This document shows, piece after piece, positions 1-9,969 of a stretch of 64,000 bases of DNA. The notes under the pieces are model-generated. The model made no database searches. It had not been told where the DNA came from and saw nothing but the letters and a program-made list of their open reading frames with translations. Source of the stretch: Nephrocerus scutellatus (taxonomy: Eukaryota > Arthropoda > Insecta > Diptera > Pipunculidae); assembly GCA_947095585.1 (NCBI GenBank), contig OX352763.1:64327016-64391015 (forward strand), read 5' to 3'. Numbering within the stretch: position 1 is the stretch's first letter; each line of letters opens with the position of its first letter. The translations under genes were made by a program, and so were the position numbers.

Positions 1-37
1 ACAACAAATCAAATTAAGTTTTCCATATTTTTGTTTT

Positions 38-64
38 GACGTGACAACGTCTACAAGGTATAAG
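38..64 (+). promoter_or_regulatory. Possible promoter-like motifs in spacer (dyad plus TATA-like)
   Basis: GACGT and ACGTC form 5-bp inverted arms around GACA, overlapping a TGACGTGA sequence that resembles a bZIP/CRE half-site. A TATAAGGGGG stretch follows 8 bp downstream. The same arrangement occurs in every spacer copy, for example at 5504-5530. This is motif resemblance only: there is no transcript evidence, and the conservation may simply reflect recent duplication. Confidence 0.2.
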
Positions 65-109
65 GGGGTGCATGTTCAAAAAGAAAAATGTTATATTTCC
101 CACTGTTGT

Positions 110-184
110 GAGACACTGTTAAGTGTGACACTGTTAAATGTTACACCGTTAAGTGAGACACTTTTAAGTAATCCACTTTTAAAT
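110..184 (+). repeat. 15-bp minisatellite in spacer, five units
   Basis: Five imperfect 15-mers run head to tail: GAGACACTGTTAAGT, GTGACACTGTTAAAT, GTTACACCGTTAAGT, GAGACACTTTTAAGT and AATCCACTTTTAAAT. Spacers at 37830, 39596, 40782 and 42203 also have five units. Those at 5355, 19913, 25699 and 29456 have four, because the first two units are fused into one. Since 15 is a multiple of 3, the block stays open in all copies and yields a five-residue periodic frame (ETLLS-VTLLN-like), but that frame has only a GTG start and is not a credible gene. Confidence 0.85.
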
Positions 185-840
185 GTCAGTACTTTGGGAA
201 CTAAGCCATTTCCCAAGCGATTCGCATGAAATTCGGAATGTAGGACTAAGATGCGACTATAAGACTTGTTCCTATGGAAATTCTGGGATCTGGCCAATAG
301 GGTCTGGGATTTTTGGAACAAAGCCATTTCTCAAGGGATTCGAATGAAACTCGGAATGTAGGACAAATATGTGACTATAAGACTTGTTCCTATGGAAATT
401 CTGGGATCTGGTTAATAGGGTCTGGGATTTTTGGAACCAAGCCATTTCTCAAGGAATTCGTATGAAACTCGGAATGTAGGACTAATATGTGACTATAAGA
501 CTTGTTCCTATGGAAATTCTGGGATGTGGCCAATAGGGTCTGGGATTTTTGGAACCAAGCCATTTCTCAAGGGATTCGTATGAAACTCGGAATGTAGGAC
601 TAATATGTGACTATAAGACTTGTTCCTATTGAAATTCTGGGATCTGGCCAATAGGGTCTGGGATTTTTGGAACAAAGCCATTTCTCAAGGGATTCGTATG
701 AAACTCGGAATGTAGGACTAATATGTGACTATAAGACTTGTTCCTATGGAAATTCTGGGATGTGGCCAATAGGGTCTGGGATTTTGGGAACCAAGCCATT
801 TCTCAAGGGATTCGTATGAAACTCGGAATGTAGGACTAAT

Positions 841-3800
841 ATGTGACTATAAGACTTGTTCCTATTGAAATTCTGGGATCTGGCCAATAGGGTCTGGGAT
901 TTTTGGAACAAAGACATTTCTCAAGGGATTCGTATGAAACTCGGAATGTAGGACTAATATGTGACTATAAGACTTGTTCCTATGGAAATTCTGGGATCTG
1001 GCCAATAGGGTCTGGGATTTTTGGAACCAAGCCATTTCTCAAGGGATTCGTATGAAACTCGGAATGTAGGACTAATATGTGACTATAAGACTTGTTCCTA
1101 TTGAAATTCTGGGATCTGGCCAATAGGGTCTGGCATTTTTGGAACCAAGCCAAGCCATTTCTCATGGGATTCGTATGAAACTCGGAATGTAGGACTAACA
1201 TGTGACTATAAATAAGACTTGTTCCTATTGAAATTCTGGGATCTGGCCAATAGGGTCTGGTATTTTTGGAACAAAGCCATTTCTCAAGGGATTCGTATGA
1301 AACTCGGAATGTAGGACTAATATGTGACTAAGACTTGTTCCTATGGAAATTCTGGGATCTGGCCAATAGGGTCTGGGATTTTTGGAACCAAGCCATTTCT
1401 CAAGGGATTCGTATGAAACTCGGAATGTAGGACTAATATGTGACTATAAGAATTGTTCCTATGGAAATTCTGGGATTTGGCCAATAGGATCTGGGATTTT
1501 TGGAGCCAAGCCATTTCTCAAGGGATTCGTACGAAACTCGGAATGTAGGACTAATATGTGACTATAAGACTTGTTCCTATGGAAATTTTGGGACTGGCCA
1601 ATAGGGTCTGGGATTTTTGGAACCAAGCCATTTCTCAAGGGATTCGTATGAAACTCGGAATGTAGGACTAATATGTGACTATAAGACTTGTTCCTATGGA
1701 AATTTTGGGATCTGGCCAATAGGGTCTGGGATTTTTGGAACCAAGCCATTTCTCAAGGGATTCGTATGAAACTCGGAATGTAGGACTAATATGTGACTAT
1801 AAGACTTGTTCCTATGGAAATTCTGGGATCTGGCCAATAGGGTCTGGGATTTTTGGAACCAAGCCATTTCTCAAGGGATTCGTATGAAACTCGGAATGTA
1901 GGACTAATATGTGACTATAAGACTTGTTCCTATGGAAATTCTGGGATTTGGCCAATAGGGTCTGGGATTTTTGGAACCAAGCCATTTCTCAAGGGATTCG
2001 TATGAAACTCGGAATGTAGGACTAATATGTGACTATAAGACTTGTTCCTATGGAAATTCTGGGATTTGGCCAATAGGGTCTGGGATTTTTGGAACCAAGC
2101 CATTTCTCAAGGGATTCGTATGAAACTCGGAATGTAGGACTAATATGTGACTATAAGACTTGTTCCTATGGAAATTCTGGGATGTGGCCAATAGGGTCTG
2201 GGATTTTTGGAACCAAGCCATTTCTCAAGGGATTCGTATGAAACTCGGAATGTAGGACTAATATGTGACTATAAGACTTGTTCCTATGGAAATTCTGGGA
2301 TTTGGCCAATAGGGTCTGGGATTTTTGGAACCAAGCCATTTCTCAAGGGATTCGTATGAAACTCGGAATGTAGGACTAATATGTGACTATAAGACTTGTT
2401 CCTATGGAAATTCTGGGATTTGGCCAATAGGGTCTGGGATTTTTGGAACCAAGCCATTTCTCAAGGGATTCGTATGAAACTCGGAATGTAGGACTAATAT
2501 GTGACTATAAGACTTGTTCCTATGGAAATTCTGGGATTTGGCCAATAGGGTCTGGGATTTTTGGAACCAAGCCATTTCTCAAGGGATTCGTATGAAACTC
2601 GGAATGTAGGACTAATATGTGACTATAAGACTTGTTCCTATGGAAATTCTGGGATGTGGCCAATAGGGTCTGGGATTTGTGAACCAAGCCATTTCTCAAG
2701 GGATTCGTATGAAACTCGGAATGTAGGACTAATATGTGACTATAAGACTTGTTCCTATTGAAATTCTGGGATCTGGCCAATAGGGTCTGGGATTTTTGGA
2801 ACAAAGACATTTCTCAAGGGATTCGTATGAAACTCGGAATGTAGGACTAATATGTGACTATAAGACTTGTTCCTATGGAAATTCTGGGATCTGGCCAATA
2901 GGGTCTGGGATTTTTGGAACCAAGCCATTTCTCAAGGGATTCGTATGAAACTCGGAATGTAGGACTAATATGTGACTATAAGACTTGTTCCTATTGAAAT
3001 TCTGGGATCTGGCCAATAGGGTCTGGCATTTTTGGAACCAAGCCAAGCCATTTCTCATGGGATTCGTATGAAACTCGGAATGTAGGACTAACATGTGACT
3101 ATAAATAAGACTTGTTCCTATTGAAATTCTGGGATCTGGCCAATAGGGTCTGGTATTTTTGGAACAAAGCCATTTCTCAAGGGATTCGTATGAAACTCGG
3201 AATGTAGGACTAATATGTGACTAAGACTTGTTCCTATGGAAATTCTGGGATCTGGCCAATAGGGTCTGGGATTTTTGGAACCAAGCCATTTCTCAAGGGA
3301 TTCGTATGAAACTCGGAATGTAGGACTAATATGTGACTATAAGAATTGTTCCTATGGAAATTCTGGGATTTGGCCAATAGGATCTGGGATTTTTGGAGCC
3401 AAGCCATTTCTCAAGGGATTCGTACGAAACTCGGAATGTAGGACTAATATGTGACTATAAGACTTGTTCCTATGGAAATTTTGGGACTGGCCAATAGGGT
3501 CTGGGATTTTTGGAACCAAGCCATTTCTCAAGGGATTCGTATGAAACTCGGAATGTAGGACTAATATGTGACTATAAGACTTGTTCCTATGGAAATTTTG
3601 GGATCTGGCCAATAGGGTCTGGGATTTTTGGAACCAAGCCATTTCTCAAGGGATTCGTATGAAACTCGGAATGTAGGACTAATATGTGACTATAAGACTT
3701 GTTCCTATGGAAATTCTGGGATCTGGCCAATAGGGTCTGGGATTTTTGGAACCAAGCCATTTCTCAAGGGATTCGTATGAAACTCGGAATGTAGGACTAA

Positions 3801-3943
3801 TATGTGACTATAAGACTTGTTCCTATGGAAATTCTGGGATTTGGCCAATAGGGTCTGGGATTTTTGGAACCAAGCCATTTCTCAAGGGATTCGTATGAAA
3901 CTCGGAATGTAGGACTAATATGTGACTATAAGACTTGTTCCTA
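841..3943 (+). repeat. Higher-order tandem duplication, 1893-bp offset
   Basis: The stretch from 841 to about 2050 recurs at 2734 to about 3943 with the same ordered set of variant monomers: AACAAAGACATTT, the CAAGC duplication, CTATAAATAAGAC, GTGACTAAGAC, TAAGAATTG and the GTACGAAAC monomer. The offset equals 16 monomers plus the net length changes of those variants. End positions are approximate because the homologous satellite continues on both sides. Confidence 0.8.
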
Positions 3944-4390
3944 TGGAAATTCTGGGATCTGGCCAATAGGGTCTGGGATTTTTGGAACCAAGCCATTTCT
4001 CAAGGGATTCGTATGAAACTCGGAATGTAGGACTAATATGTGACTATAAGACTTGTTCCTATTGAAATTCTGGGATCTGGCCAATAGGGTCTGGGATTTT
4101 TGGAACAAAGACATTTCTCAAGGGATTCGTATGAAACTCGGAATGTAGTACTAATATGTGACTATAAGACTTGTTCCTATGGAAATTCTGGGATCTGGCC
4201 AATAGGGTCTGGGATTTTTGGAACCAAGCCATTTCTCAAGGGATTCGTATGAAACTCGGAATGTAAGACTAATATGTGACTATAAGACTTGTTCCTATGG
4301 AAATTCTGGGATCTGGCCAATAGGGTCTGGGATTTTTGAAACCAAGCTATTTCTCAAGGGATTCGTATGAAACTCGAAATGTAGGACTAA

Positions 4391-4396
4391 TATTTA
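4391..4396 (+). other. Probable mariner excision footprint 1 (TA-TT-TA)
   Basis: Here the monomer reads GGACTAA-TA-TT-TA-TATGAC, 4 bp longer than normal. The left flank (TTTTTGAAACCAAGCTATTT, then CTCGAAATGTAGG) and the right flank (TTTTGGG, CCAATGGGGTCTCGG, TTTGTGG) match the flanks of the five mariners downstream. Excision of an element ending in TT next to its duplicated TA would leave exactly TA-TT-TA. A simple 4-bp insertion is the alternative. Confidence 0.65.
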
Positions 4397-4512
4397 TATG
4401 ACTATAAGACTTGTTCCTATGGAAATTTTGGGATCTGGCCAATGGGGTCTCGGATTTGTGGAACCAAGCTATTTCTCAAGGGATTCGTATGAAACTCGAA
4501 ATGTAGGACTAA

Positions 4513-4518
4513 TATTTA
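4513..4518 (+). other. Probable mariner excision footprint 2 (TA-TT-TA)
   Basis: Same sequence as the footprint 122 bp upstream (118 plus the 4 added bases), followed by the same CCAATGGGGTCTCGG monomer. Either the footprint monomer was duplicated in tandem after one excision, or there were two independent excisions; duplication is simpler. Confidence 0.6.
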
Positions 4519-5354
4519 TATGACTATAAGACTTGTTCCTATGGAAATTTTGGGATCTGGCCAATGGGGTCTCGGATTTGTGGAACCAAGCCATTTCTCA
4601 AGGGATTCGTATGAAACTCGGAATGTAGGACTAATATGTGACTATAAGACTTGTTCCTATTGAAATTCTGGGATCTGGCCAATAGGGTCTGGGATTTTTG
4701 GAACAAAGACATTTCTCAAGGGATTCGTATGAAACTCGGAATGTAGGACTAATATGTGACTATAAGACTTGTTCCTATGGGAATTCTGGGATCTGGCCAA
4801 TAGGTTCTGGGATTTTTGGAACCAAGCCATTTCTCAAGGGATTCGTATGAAACTCGGAATGTAGGACTAATATGTGACTATAAGACTTGTTCCTATTGAA
4901 GTTATGGGATCTGGCCAATAGGGTCTAGGATTTTTGGAACAAATCCATTTCTCATGGGATTCGTATGAAACTCGGAATGTAGGACTAACATGTGACTATA
5001 AATAAGACTTGTTGCTATTGAAATTCTGGGATCTGGCCAATAGGGTCTGGGATTTTTGGAACCAAGCTATTTTTCAAGGGATTCTTATGAAACTCGGAAT
5101 GTAGGACTAATATGTGACTATAAGACTTGTTCCTATGGAAATTCTGGGATCTGGCCAATAGGGTCTGGGATTTTTGGAGCCAAGCCATTTCTCAAGGGAT
5201 TCGTATGAAACTCGGAATGTAGGACTAATATGTGACTATAAGACTTGTTCCTATTGAAATTCTGGGATCTGGCCAATAGGGTCTGGGATTTTTGGAACCA
5301 AGCCATTTCTCAAGGGATTCGTATGAAACTCGGAATGTAGGACTAATATGTGAC

Positions 5355-5640
5355 AACAATTAAACATTTGCTTTTAACAAACAAATAAATATATTAATTT
5401 AGTTACAATCATTTAAGGCACATAATAAATTTTGTTTTTGAATAAAAAAAACTTGTATCGAGGCTAACAACAAATCAAATTAAGTTTTCCATATTTTTGT
5501 TTCGACGTGACAACGTCTACAAGGTATAAGGGGGTGCATGTTCAAAAAGAAAAATGTTATATTTCCCACTGTTGTGAGACACTGTTAAATGTTACACCGT
5601 TAAGTGAGACACTTTTAAGTAATCCACTTTTAAATGTCAG
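5355..5640 (+). repeat. Spacer copy 2 (286 bp, 4-unit type)
   Basis: First full-length spacer. It starts directly after a monomer truncated at AATATGTGAC and ends before the diverged TACTTTGGG monomer. The first 100 bp are very AT-rich and contain ATAATAAATTTTG and GAATAAAAAAAAC. The GACGTGACAACGTC dyad is at 5504-5517, TATAAG at 5525-5530, and four 15-bp units follow. The base before the dyad is C (TTCGACG) where other copies have T. Confidence 0.9.
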
Positions 5641-7484
5641 TACTTTGGGAACTAAGCCATTTCCCAAGCGATTCGCATGAAATTCGGAATGTAGGACTAA
5701 GATGCGACTATAAGACTTGTTCCTATGGAAATTCTGGGATCTGGCCAATAGGGTCTGGGATTTTTGGAACAAAGCCATTTCTCAAGGGATTCGAATGAAA
5801 CTCGGAATGTAGGACAAATATGTGACTATAAGACTTGTTCCTATGGAAATTCTGAAATCTGGCCAATAGGGTCTGGGATTTTTGGAACCAAGCCATTTCT
5901 CAAGGGATTCGTATGAAACTCGGAATGTAGGACTAATATGTGACTATAAGACTTGTTCCTATGGAAATTCTAGGATTTGGCCAATAGGGTCTGGGATTTT
6001 TGGAACCAAGCCATTTTTCAAGGGATTCTTATGAAACTCGGAATGTAGGACTAATATGTGACTATAAGACTTGTTCCTATGGAAATTCTGGGATCTGGCC
6101 AATAGGGTCTGGGATTTTTGGAACCAAGCCATTTCTCAAGGGATTCGTATGAAACTCGGAATGTAGGACTAATATGTGACTATAAGACTTGTTCCTATGG
6201 AAATTCTGGGATTTGGCCAATAGGGTCTGGGATTTTTGGAACCAAGCTATTTTTCAAGGGATTCTTATGAAACTCGGAATGTAGGACTAATATGTGACTT
6301 TAAGACTTGTTCCTATGGAAATTCTGGGATCTGGCCAATAGGGTCTGGGATTTTTGGAACCAAGCCATTTCTCAAGGGATTCGTATGAAACTCGGAATGT
6401 AGCACTAATATGTGACTATAAGACTTGTTCCTATGGAAATTCTGGGATTTGGCCAATAGGGTCTGGGATTTTTGGAGCCAAGCCATTTCTCAAGGGATTC
6501 GTATGAAACTCGGAATGTAGGACTAATATGTGACTATAAGACTTGTTCCTATGGAAATTCTGGGATCTGGCCAATAGGGTCTGGGATTTTTGGAACCAAG
6601 CCATTTCTCAAGGGATTCGTATGAAACTCGGAATGTAGGACTAATATGTGACTATAAGACTTGTTCCTATGGAAATTCTGGGATCTGGCCAATAGGGTCT
6701 GGGATTTTTGGAACCAAGCCATTTCTCAAGGGATTCGTATGAAACTCGGAATGTAGGACTAATATGTGACTATAAGACTTGTTCCTATTGAAATTCTGGG
6801 ATCTGGCCAATAGGGTCTGGGATTTTTGGAACCAAGCCATTTCTCAAGGGATTCGTATGAAACTCGGAATGTAGGACTAATATGTGACTATAAGACTTGT
6901 TCCTATTGAAATTCTGGGATCTGGCCAATAGGGTCTGGCATTTTTGGAACCAAGCCAAGCCATTTCTCATGGGATTCGTATGAAACTCGGAATGTAGGAC
7001 TAACATGTGACTATAAATAAGACTTGTTCCTATTGAAATTCTGGGATCTGGCCAATAGGGTCTGGTATTTTTGGAACAAAGCCATTTCTCAAGGGATTCG
7101 TATGAAACTCGGAATGTAGGACTAATATGTGACTAAGACTTGTTCCTATGGAAATTCTGGGATCTGGCCAATAGGGTCTGGGATTTTTGGAACCAAGCCA
7201 AGCCATTTCTCAAGGGATTCGTATGAAACTCGGAACGTAGGACTAATATGTGACTATAAGACTTGTTCCTATGGAAATTCTGGGATCTGGCCAATAGGGT
7301 CTGGGATTTTTGGAACCAAGCCATTTCTCAAGGGATTCGTATGAAACTCGGAATGTAAGACTAATATGTGACTATAAGACTTGTTCCTATGGAAATTCTG
7401 GGATCTGGCCAATAGGGTCTGGGATTTTTGAAACCAAGCTATTTCTCAAGGGATTCGTATGAAACTCGAAATGTAGGACTAATA
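5641..7484 (+). repeat. 118-bp satellite block B (about 15.6 monomers)
   Basis: Satellite from the diverged post-spacer monomer to the TA target of mariner copy 1. It holds CAAGC-duplicated 123-bp monomers near 6953 and 7197 and a CTATAAATAAGAC variant near 7010. The last monomer has GAAACCAAGCTATTT and CTCGAAATG, the insertion-site haplotype shared with the footprint monomers at 4.4 kb. Confidence 0.95.
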
Positions 7485-8782
7485 ACGGGTGTTTTTTTAA
7501 GAGGTTGCCGATTTTTTTTTTGAATAAAACACATATAAAATTATGAAACGACCAACATTTTTTTTATTTGGTAGATAATGGCATTTAACATTTAAACACA
7601 ATTTCTGGCATATGGCTACCACGACTATTTTTCACAAATGTCATTCTGGAGGTCCAATTTTCCAGCACTTTTTCAAGCATTTGAGGGCGTATGTCAGCAA
7701 TGACACGTTGAATATTGGTTTCCAAAGCGTCAATCGATTGAGGTTTATCCACATAAACCAATGACTTCACGTATCCCCACAAAAAGTAATCGAGTGGCGT
7801 CAAATCGCACGAACGCGGAGGCCAATTCACCGGACCATTTCTCGAAATAATGTTGTCGTTGAAAGTTTCTTTCAATAAGTCGATTGTTTCACGTGCTGTA
7901 TGGCAAGTGGCACCATCTTGTTGAAACCACATTTCATCCATATCCATATCTTCAAGATTTGACAACAAAAACTCATTTAACATGGTTCTGTATCGATTTC
8001 CATTCACGGTAACGCGTCGTCCTTCCTCATTTTTAAAGAAATATGGACCGATGATCCCACCAGCCCATAGACCGCACCAAACAGTACATTTATCAGGATG
8101 CATTGGTAATTCTTGAACGGCGTGTGGATTATCTTTGCTCCAAATGCGACAATTTTGTTTGTTGACGTATCCATTTAACAAAAAATGCGCCTCATCACTG
8201 AAGAGAATTTTACGGTAAAAAAATGGATCTTCGTTCAATTGATTTAACGACCAATCACTGAATTCACGGCGCAAACGATGGTCGTGTGGCTTTAATTCTT
8301 GCACCAATTGAATTTTGTATGGCACCAAACCCAAATCTTTACGTAAAATTTTCCATAAAGTCGATGGACAAAGTCCAATTTGCTGAGCACGACGACGAAT
8401 CGATAAATTGTCGTTTTCTTCGACACTGGCCTCAACGACAGCAATATTTTCTTCTGTACGAACTCTTCTCATTCTTGTCGGTGGCTTGGCATCCAAAAGA
8501 GTGAATGTAGACCGAAATTTGGTAATTACGTTCTTTATGGTGGTCTCTGACGGACGATTATGTGCACCATAAAATTCACGAAGTGCTCTATAAACATTTT
8601 TAATTGAACACTGATTTTGAAAATAAATTTCCACGATTTGAAAACGTTGTTCTGGAGTTAACCTATTCATAATGATTTGCCAAACAATACTGAGTAGAAA
8701 TGCCACTTTGAGCTGTCAAAACAACTGTCATAAAATAAAACGACATCTATCGGAAAAACAAACCTCCTAAAAAAACACCATT
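7485..8782 (-). mobile_element. mariner (rosa/DD41D-like) copy 1, 1298 bp, intact frame
   Basis: Complete Tc1/mariner-type element flanked by TA duplications (7483-7484 and 8783-8784). Terminal inverted repeats are imperfect and about 21 bp: left 7485-7505 begins ACGGGTGTTTTTTT, right 8762-8782 read inward begins AATGGTGTTTTTTT, 18 of 21 matching. It encodes one transposase on the minus strand with no disabling change. An AATAAA signal on the minus strand lies at 7563-7568, 16 bp past the stop codon. Confidence 0.95.
7585..8670 (-). CDS. mariner transposase, DD41D type, intact (361 aa)
   Basis: Cut-and-paste transposase that binds the element's inverted repeats and inserts at TA. Residues 1-60 (LTPEQRFQIVEIY onward) and about 70-115 (LSIRRRAQQIGLCPSTLWKIL) look like two helix-turn-helix domains. 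The catalytic acids are D159 in LFSDEAHF, D252 in WFQQDGATCHTA and D294 in CDLTPLDYFLWG. That leaves 92 and 41 residues between them, and the last spacing defines the rosa/DD41D group. I chose the ATG at 8668-8670; the frame is open 12 codons further upstream but only to a GTG, which is not a normal eukaryotic start. Length is usual for mariner (about 340-360 aa). Probably functional by sequence; expression inside satellite DNA is unknown. Confidence 0.92.
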   Translation of the reverse strand: MNRLTPEQRFQIVEIYFQNQCSIKNVYRALREFYGAHNRPSETTIKNVITKFRSTFTLLDAKPPTRMRRVRTEENIAVVEASVEENDNLSIRRRAQQIGLCPSTLWKILRKDLGLVPYKIQLVQELKPHDHRLRREFSDWSLNQLNEDPFFYRKILFSDEAHFLLNGYVNKQNCRIWSKDNPHAVQELPMHPDKCTVWCGLWAGGIIGPYFFKNEEGRRVTVNGNRYRTMLNEFLLSNLEDMDMDEMWFQQDGATCHTARETIDLLKETFNDNIISRNGPVNWPPRSCDLTPLDYFLWGYVKSLVYVDKPQSIDALETNIQRVIADIRPQMLEKVLENWTSRMTFVKNSRGSHMPEIVFKC

Positions 8783-9969
8783 TATATGACTATAAGACTT
8801 GTTCCTATGGAAATTTTGGGATCTGGCCAATGGGGTCTCGGATTTGTGGAACCAAGCCATTTCTCAAGGGATTCGTATGAAACTCGGAATGTAGGACTAA
8901 TATGTGACTATAAGACTTGTTCCTATTGAAATTCTGGGATCTGGCCAATAGGGTCTGGGATTTTTGGAACCAAGCCATTTCTCAAGGGATTCGTATGAAA
9001 CTCGGAATGTAGGACTAATATGTGACTATAAGACTTGTTCCTATGGAAATTCTGGGATTTGGCCAATAGGGTCTGGGATTTTTGGAACCAAGCTATTTTT
9101 CAAGGGATTCTTATGAAACTCGGAATGTAGGACTAATATGTGACTTTAAGACTTGTTCCTATGGAAATTCTGGGATCTGGCCAATAGGGTCTGGGATTTT
9201 TGGAACCAAGCCATTTCTCAAGGGATTCGTATGAAACTCGGAATGTAGCACTAATATGTGACTATAAGACTTGTTCCTATGGAAATTCTGGGATTTGGCC
9301 AATAGGGTCTGGGATTTTTGGAGCCAAGCCATTTCTCAAGGGATTCGTATGAAACTCGGAATGTAGGACTAATATGTGACTATAAGACTTGTTCCTATGG
9401 AAATTCTGGGATCTGACCAATAGGGTCTGGGATTTTTGGAACCAAGCCATTTCTCAAGGGATTCGTATGAAACTCGGAATGTAGGACTAATATGTGACTA
9501 TAAGACTTGTTCCTATGGAAATTCTGGGATCTGGCCAATAGGGTCTGGGATTTTTGGAACAAAGACATTTCTCAAGGGATTCGTATGAAACTCGGAATGT
9601 AGTACTAATATGTGACTATAAGACTTGTTCCTATGGAAATTCTGGGATCTGGCCAATAGGGTCTGGGATTTTTGGAACCAAGCCAAGCCATTTCTCAAGG
9701 GATTCGTATGAAACTCGGAACGTAGGACTAATATGTGACTATAAGACTTGTTCCTATGGAAATTCTGGGATCTGGCCAATAGGGTCTGGGATTTTTGGAA
9801 CCAAGCCATTTCTCAAGGGATTCGTATGAAACTCGGAATGTAAGACTAATATGTGACTATAAGACTTGTTCCTATGGAAATTCTGGGATCTGGCCAATAG
9901 GGTCTGGGATTTTTGAAACCAAGCTATTTCTCAAGGGATTCGTATGAAACTCGAAATGTAGGACTAATA
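8783..9969 (+). repeat. Satellite block C between mariners 1 and 2 (10 monomers)
   Basis: 1187 bp, which equals ten 118-bp monomers plus one 5-bp CAAGC duplication plus the 2-bp target duplication. It starts with the CCAATGGGGTCTCGG monomer that always lies right of the element and ends with the GAAACCAAGCTATTT/CTCGAAATG monomer always left of it. Confidence 0.95.

Larger units (their letters stand above)
1..189 (+). repeat. Spacer copy 1 (5' end cut by window), 5-unit type
   Basis: This is the 3' part of an AT-rich spacer that recurs eight more times in the window and is unrelated to the 118-bp monomer. It contains the dyad GACGTGACAACGTC (38-51), a TATAAG hexamer (59-64) and five 15-bp minisatellite units (110-184). 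From about 190 the sequence merges into a diverged monomer (TACTTTGGGAACTAAG, with CGCATGAAATTC replacing CGTATGAAACTC). I do not recognise the spacer as a known element. It could be a relic of another repeat or a structural part of the higher-order unit. Confidence 0.85.
190..5354 (+). repeat. 118-bp satellite block A (about 44 monomers)
   Basis: Head-to-tail 118-bp monomers; a convenient phase starts at GGATTCGTATGAAACTCGG. Length variants include a 123-bp form with a duplicated CAAGC (about 1147 and 3040), an extra ATAA in CTATAAATAAGAC (about 1208, 3101 and 4998) and a 2-bp-shorter GTGACTAAGAC form (about 1323 and 3216). A tandem duplication with a 1893-bp offset relates 841-2050 to 2734-3943. 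Two 122-bp monomers with probable transposon footprints lie at 4391 and 4513. Nothing here looks like a gene. Confidence 0.97.

Noticed and set aside
41..229. 62-codon frame with a five-residue periodic sequence, repeated in spacers
   Set aside because: It starts at a GTG, runs from spacer into satellite, and its periodicity is that of the 15-bp minisatellite. No coding signal is visible.
190..5354. CRISPR array or bacterial repeat locus
   Set aside because: The repeats are contiguous 118-bp units without unique spacers, there are no cas genes, and the embedded element is a eukaryotic mariner.
5355..5640. Spacer as a Helitron-type element or ribosomal intergenic spacer
   Set aside because: I see no Helitron end hairpin with CTRR and no rRNA coding sequence nearby. 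A spacer plus tandem monomers is only a superficial likeness.
7585..8670. Transposase of the DD34D mauritiana or DD37D maT type
   Set aside because: Counting residues gives 92 between the first and second Asp and 41 between D252 and D294, so the DD41D group fits and the 34 and 37 spacings do not.
8671..8706. Upstream 12-residue extension of the transposase
   Set aside because: The extension begins with GTG. The first ATG is at 8668-8670, and the protein from there begins with the expected helix-turn-helix region.
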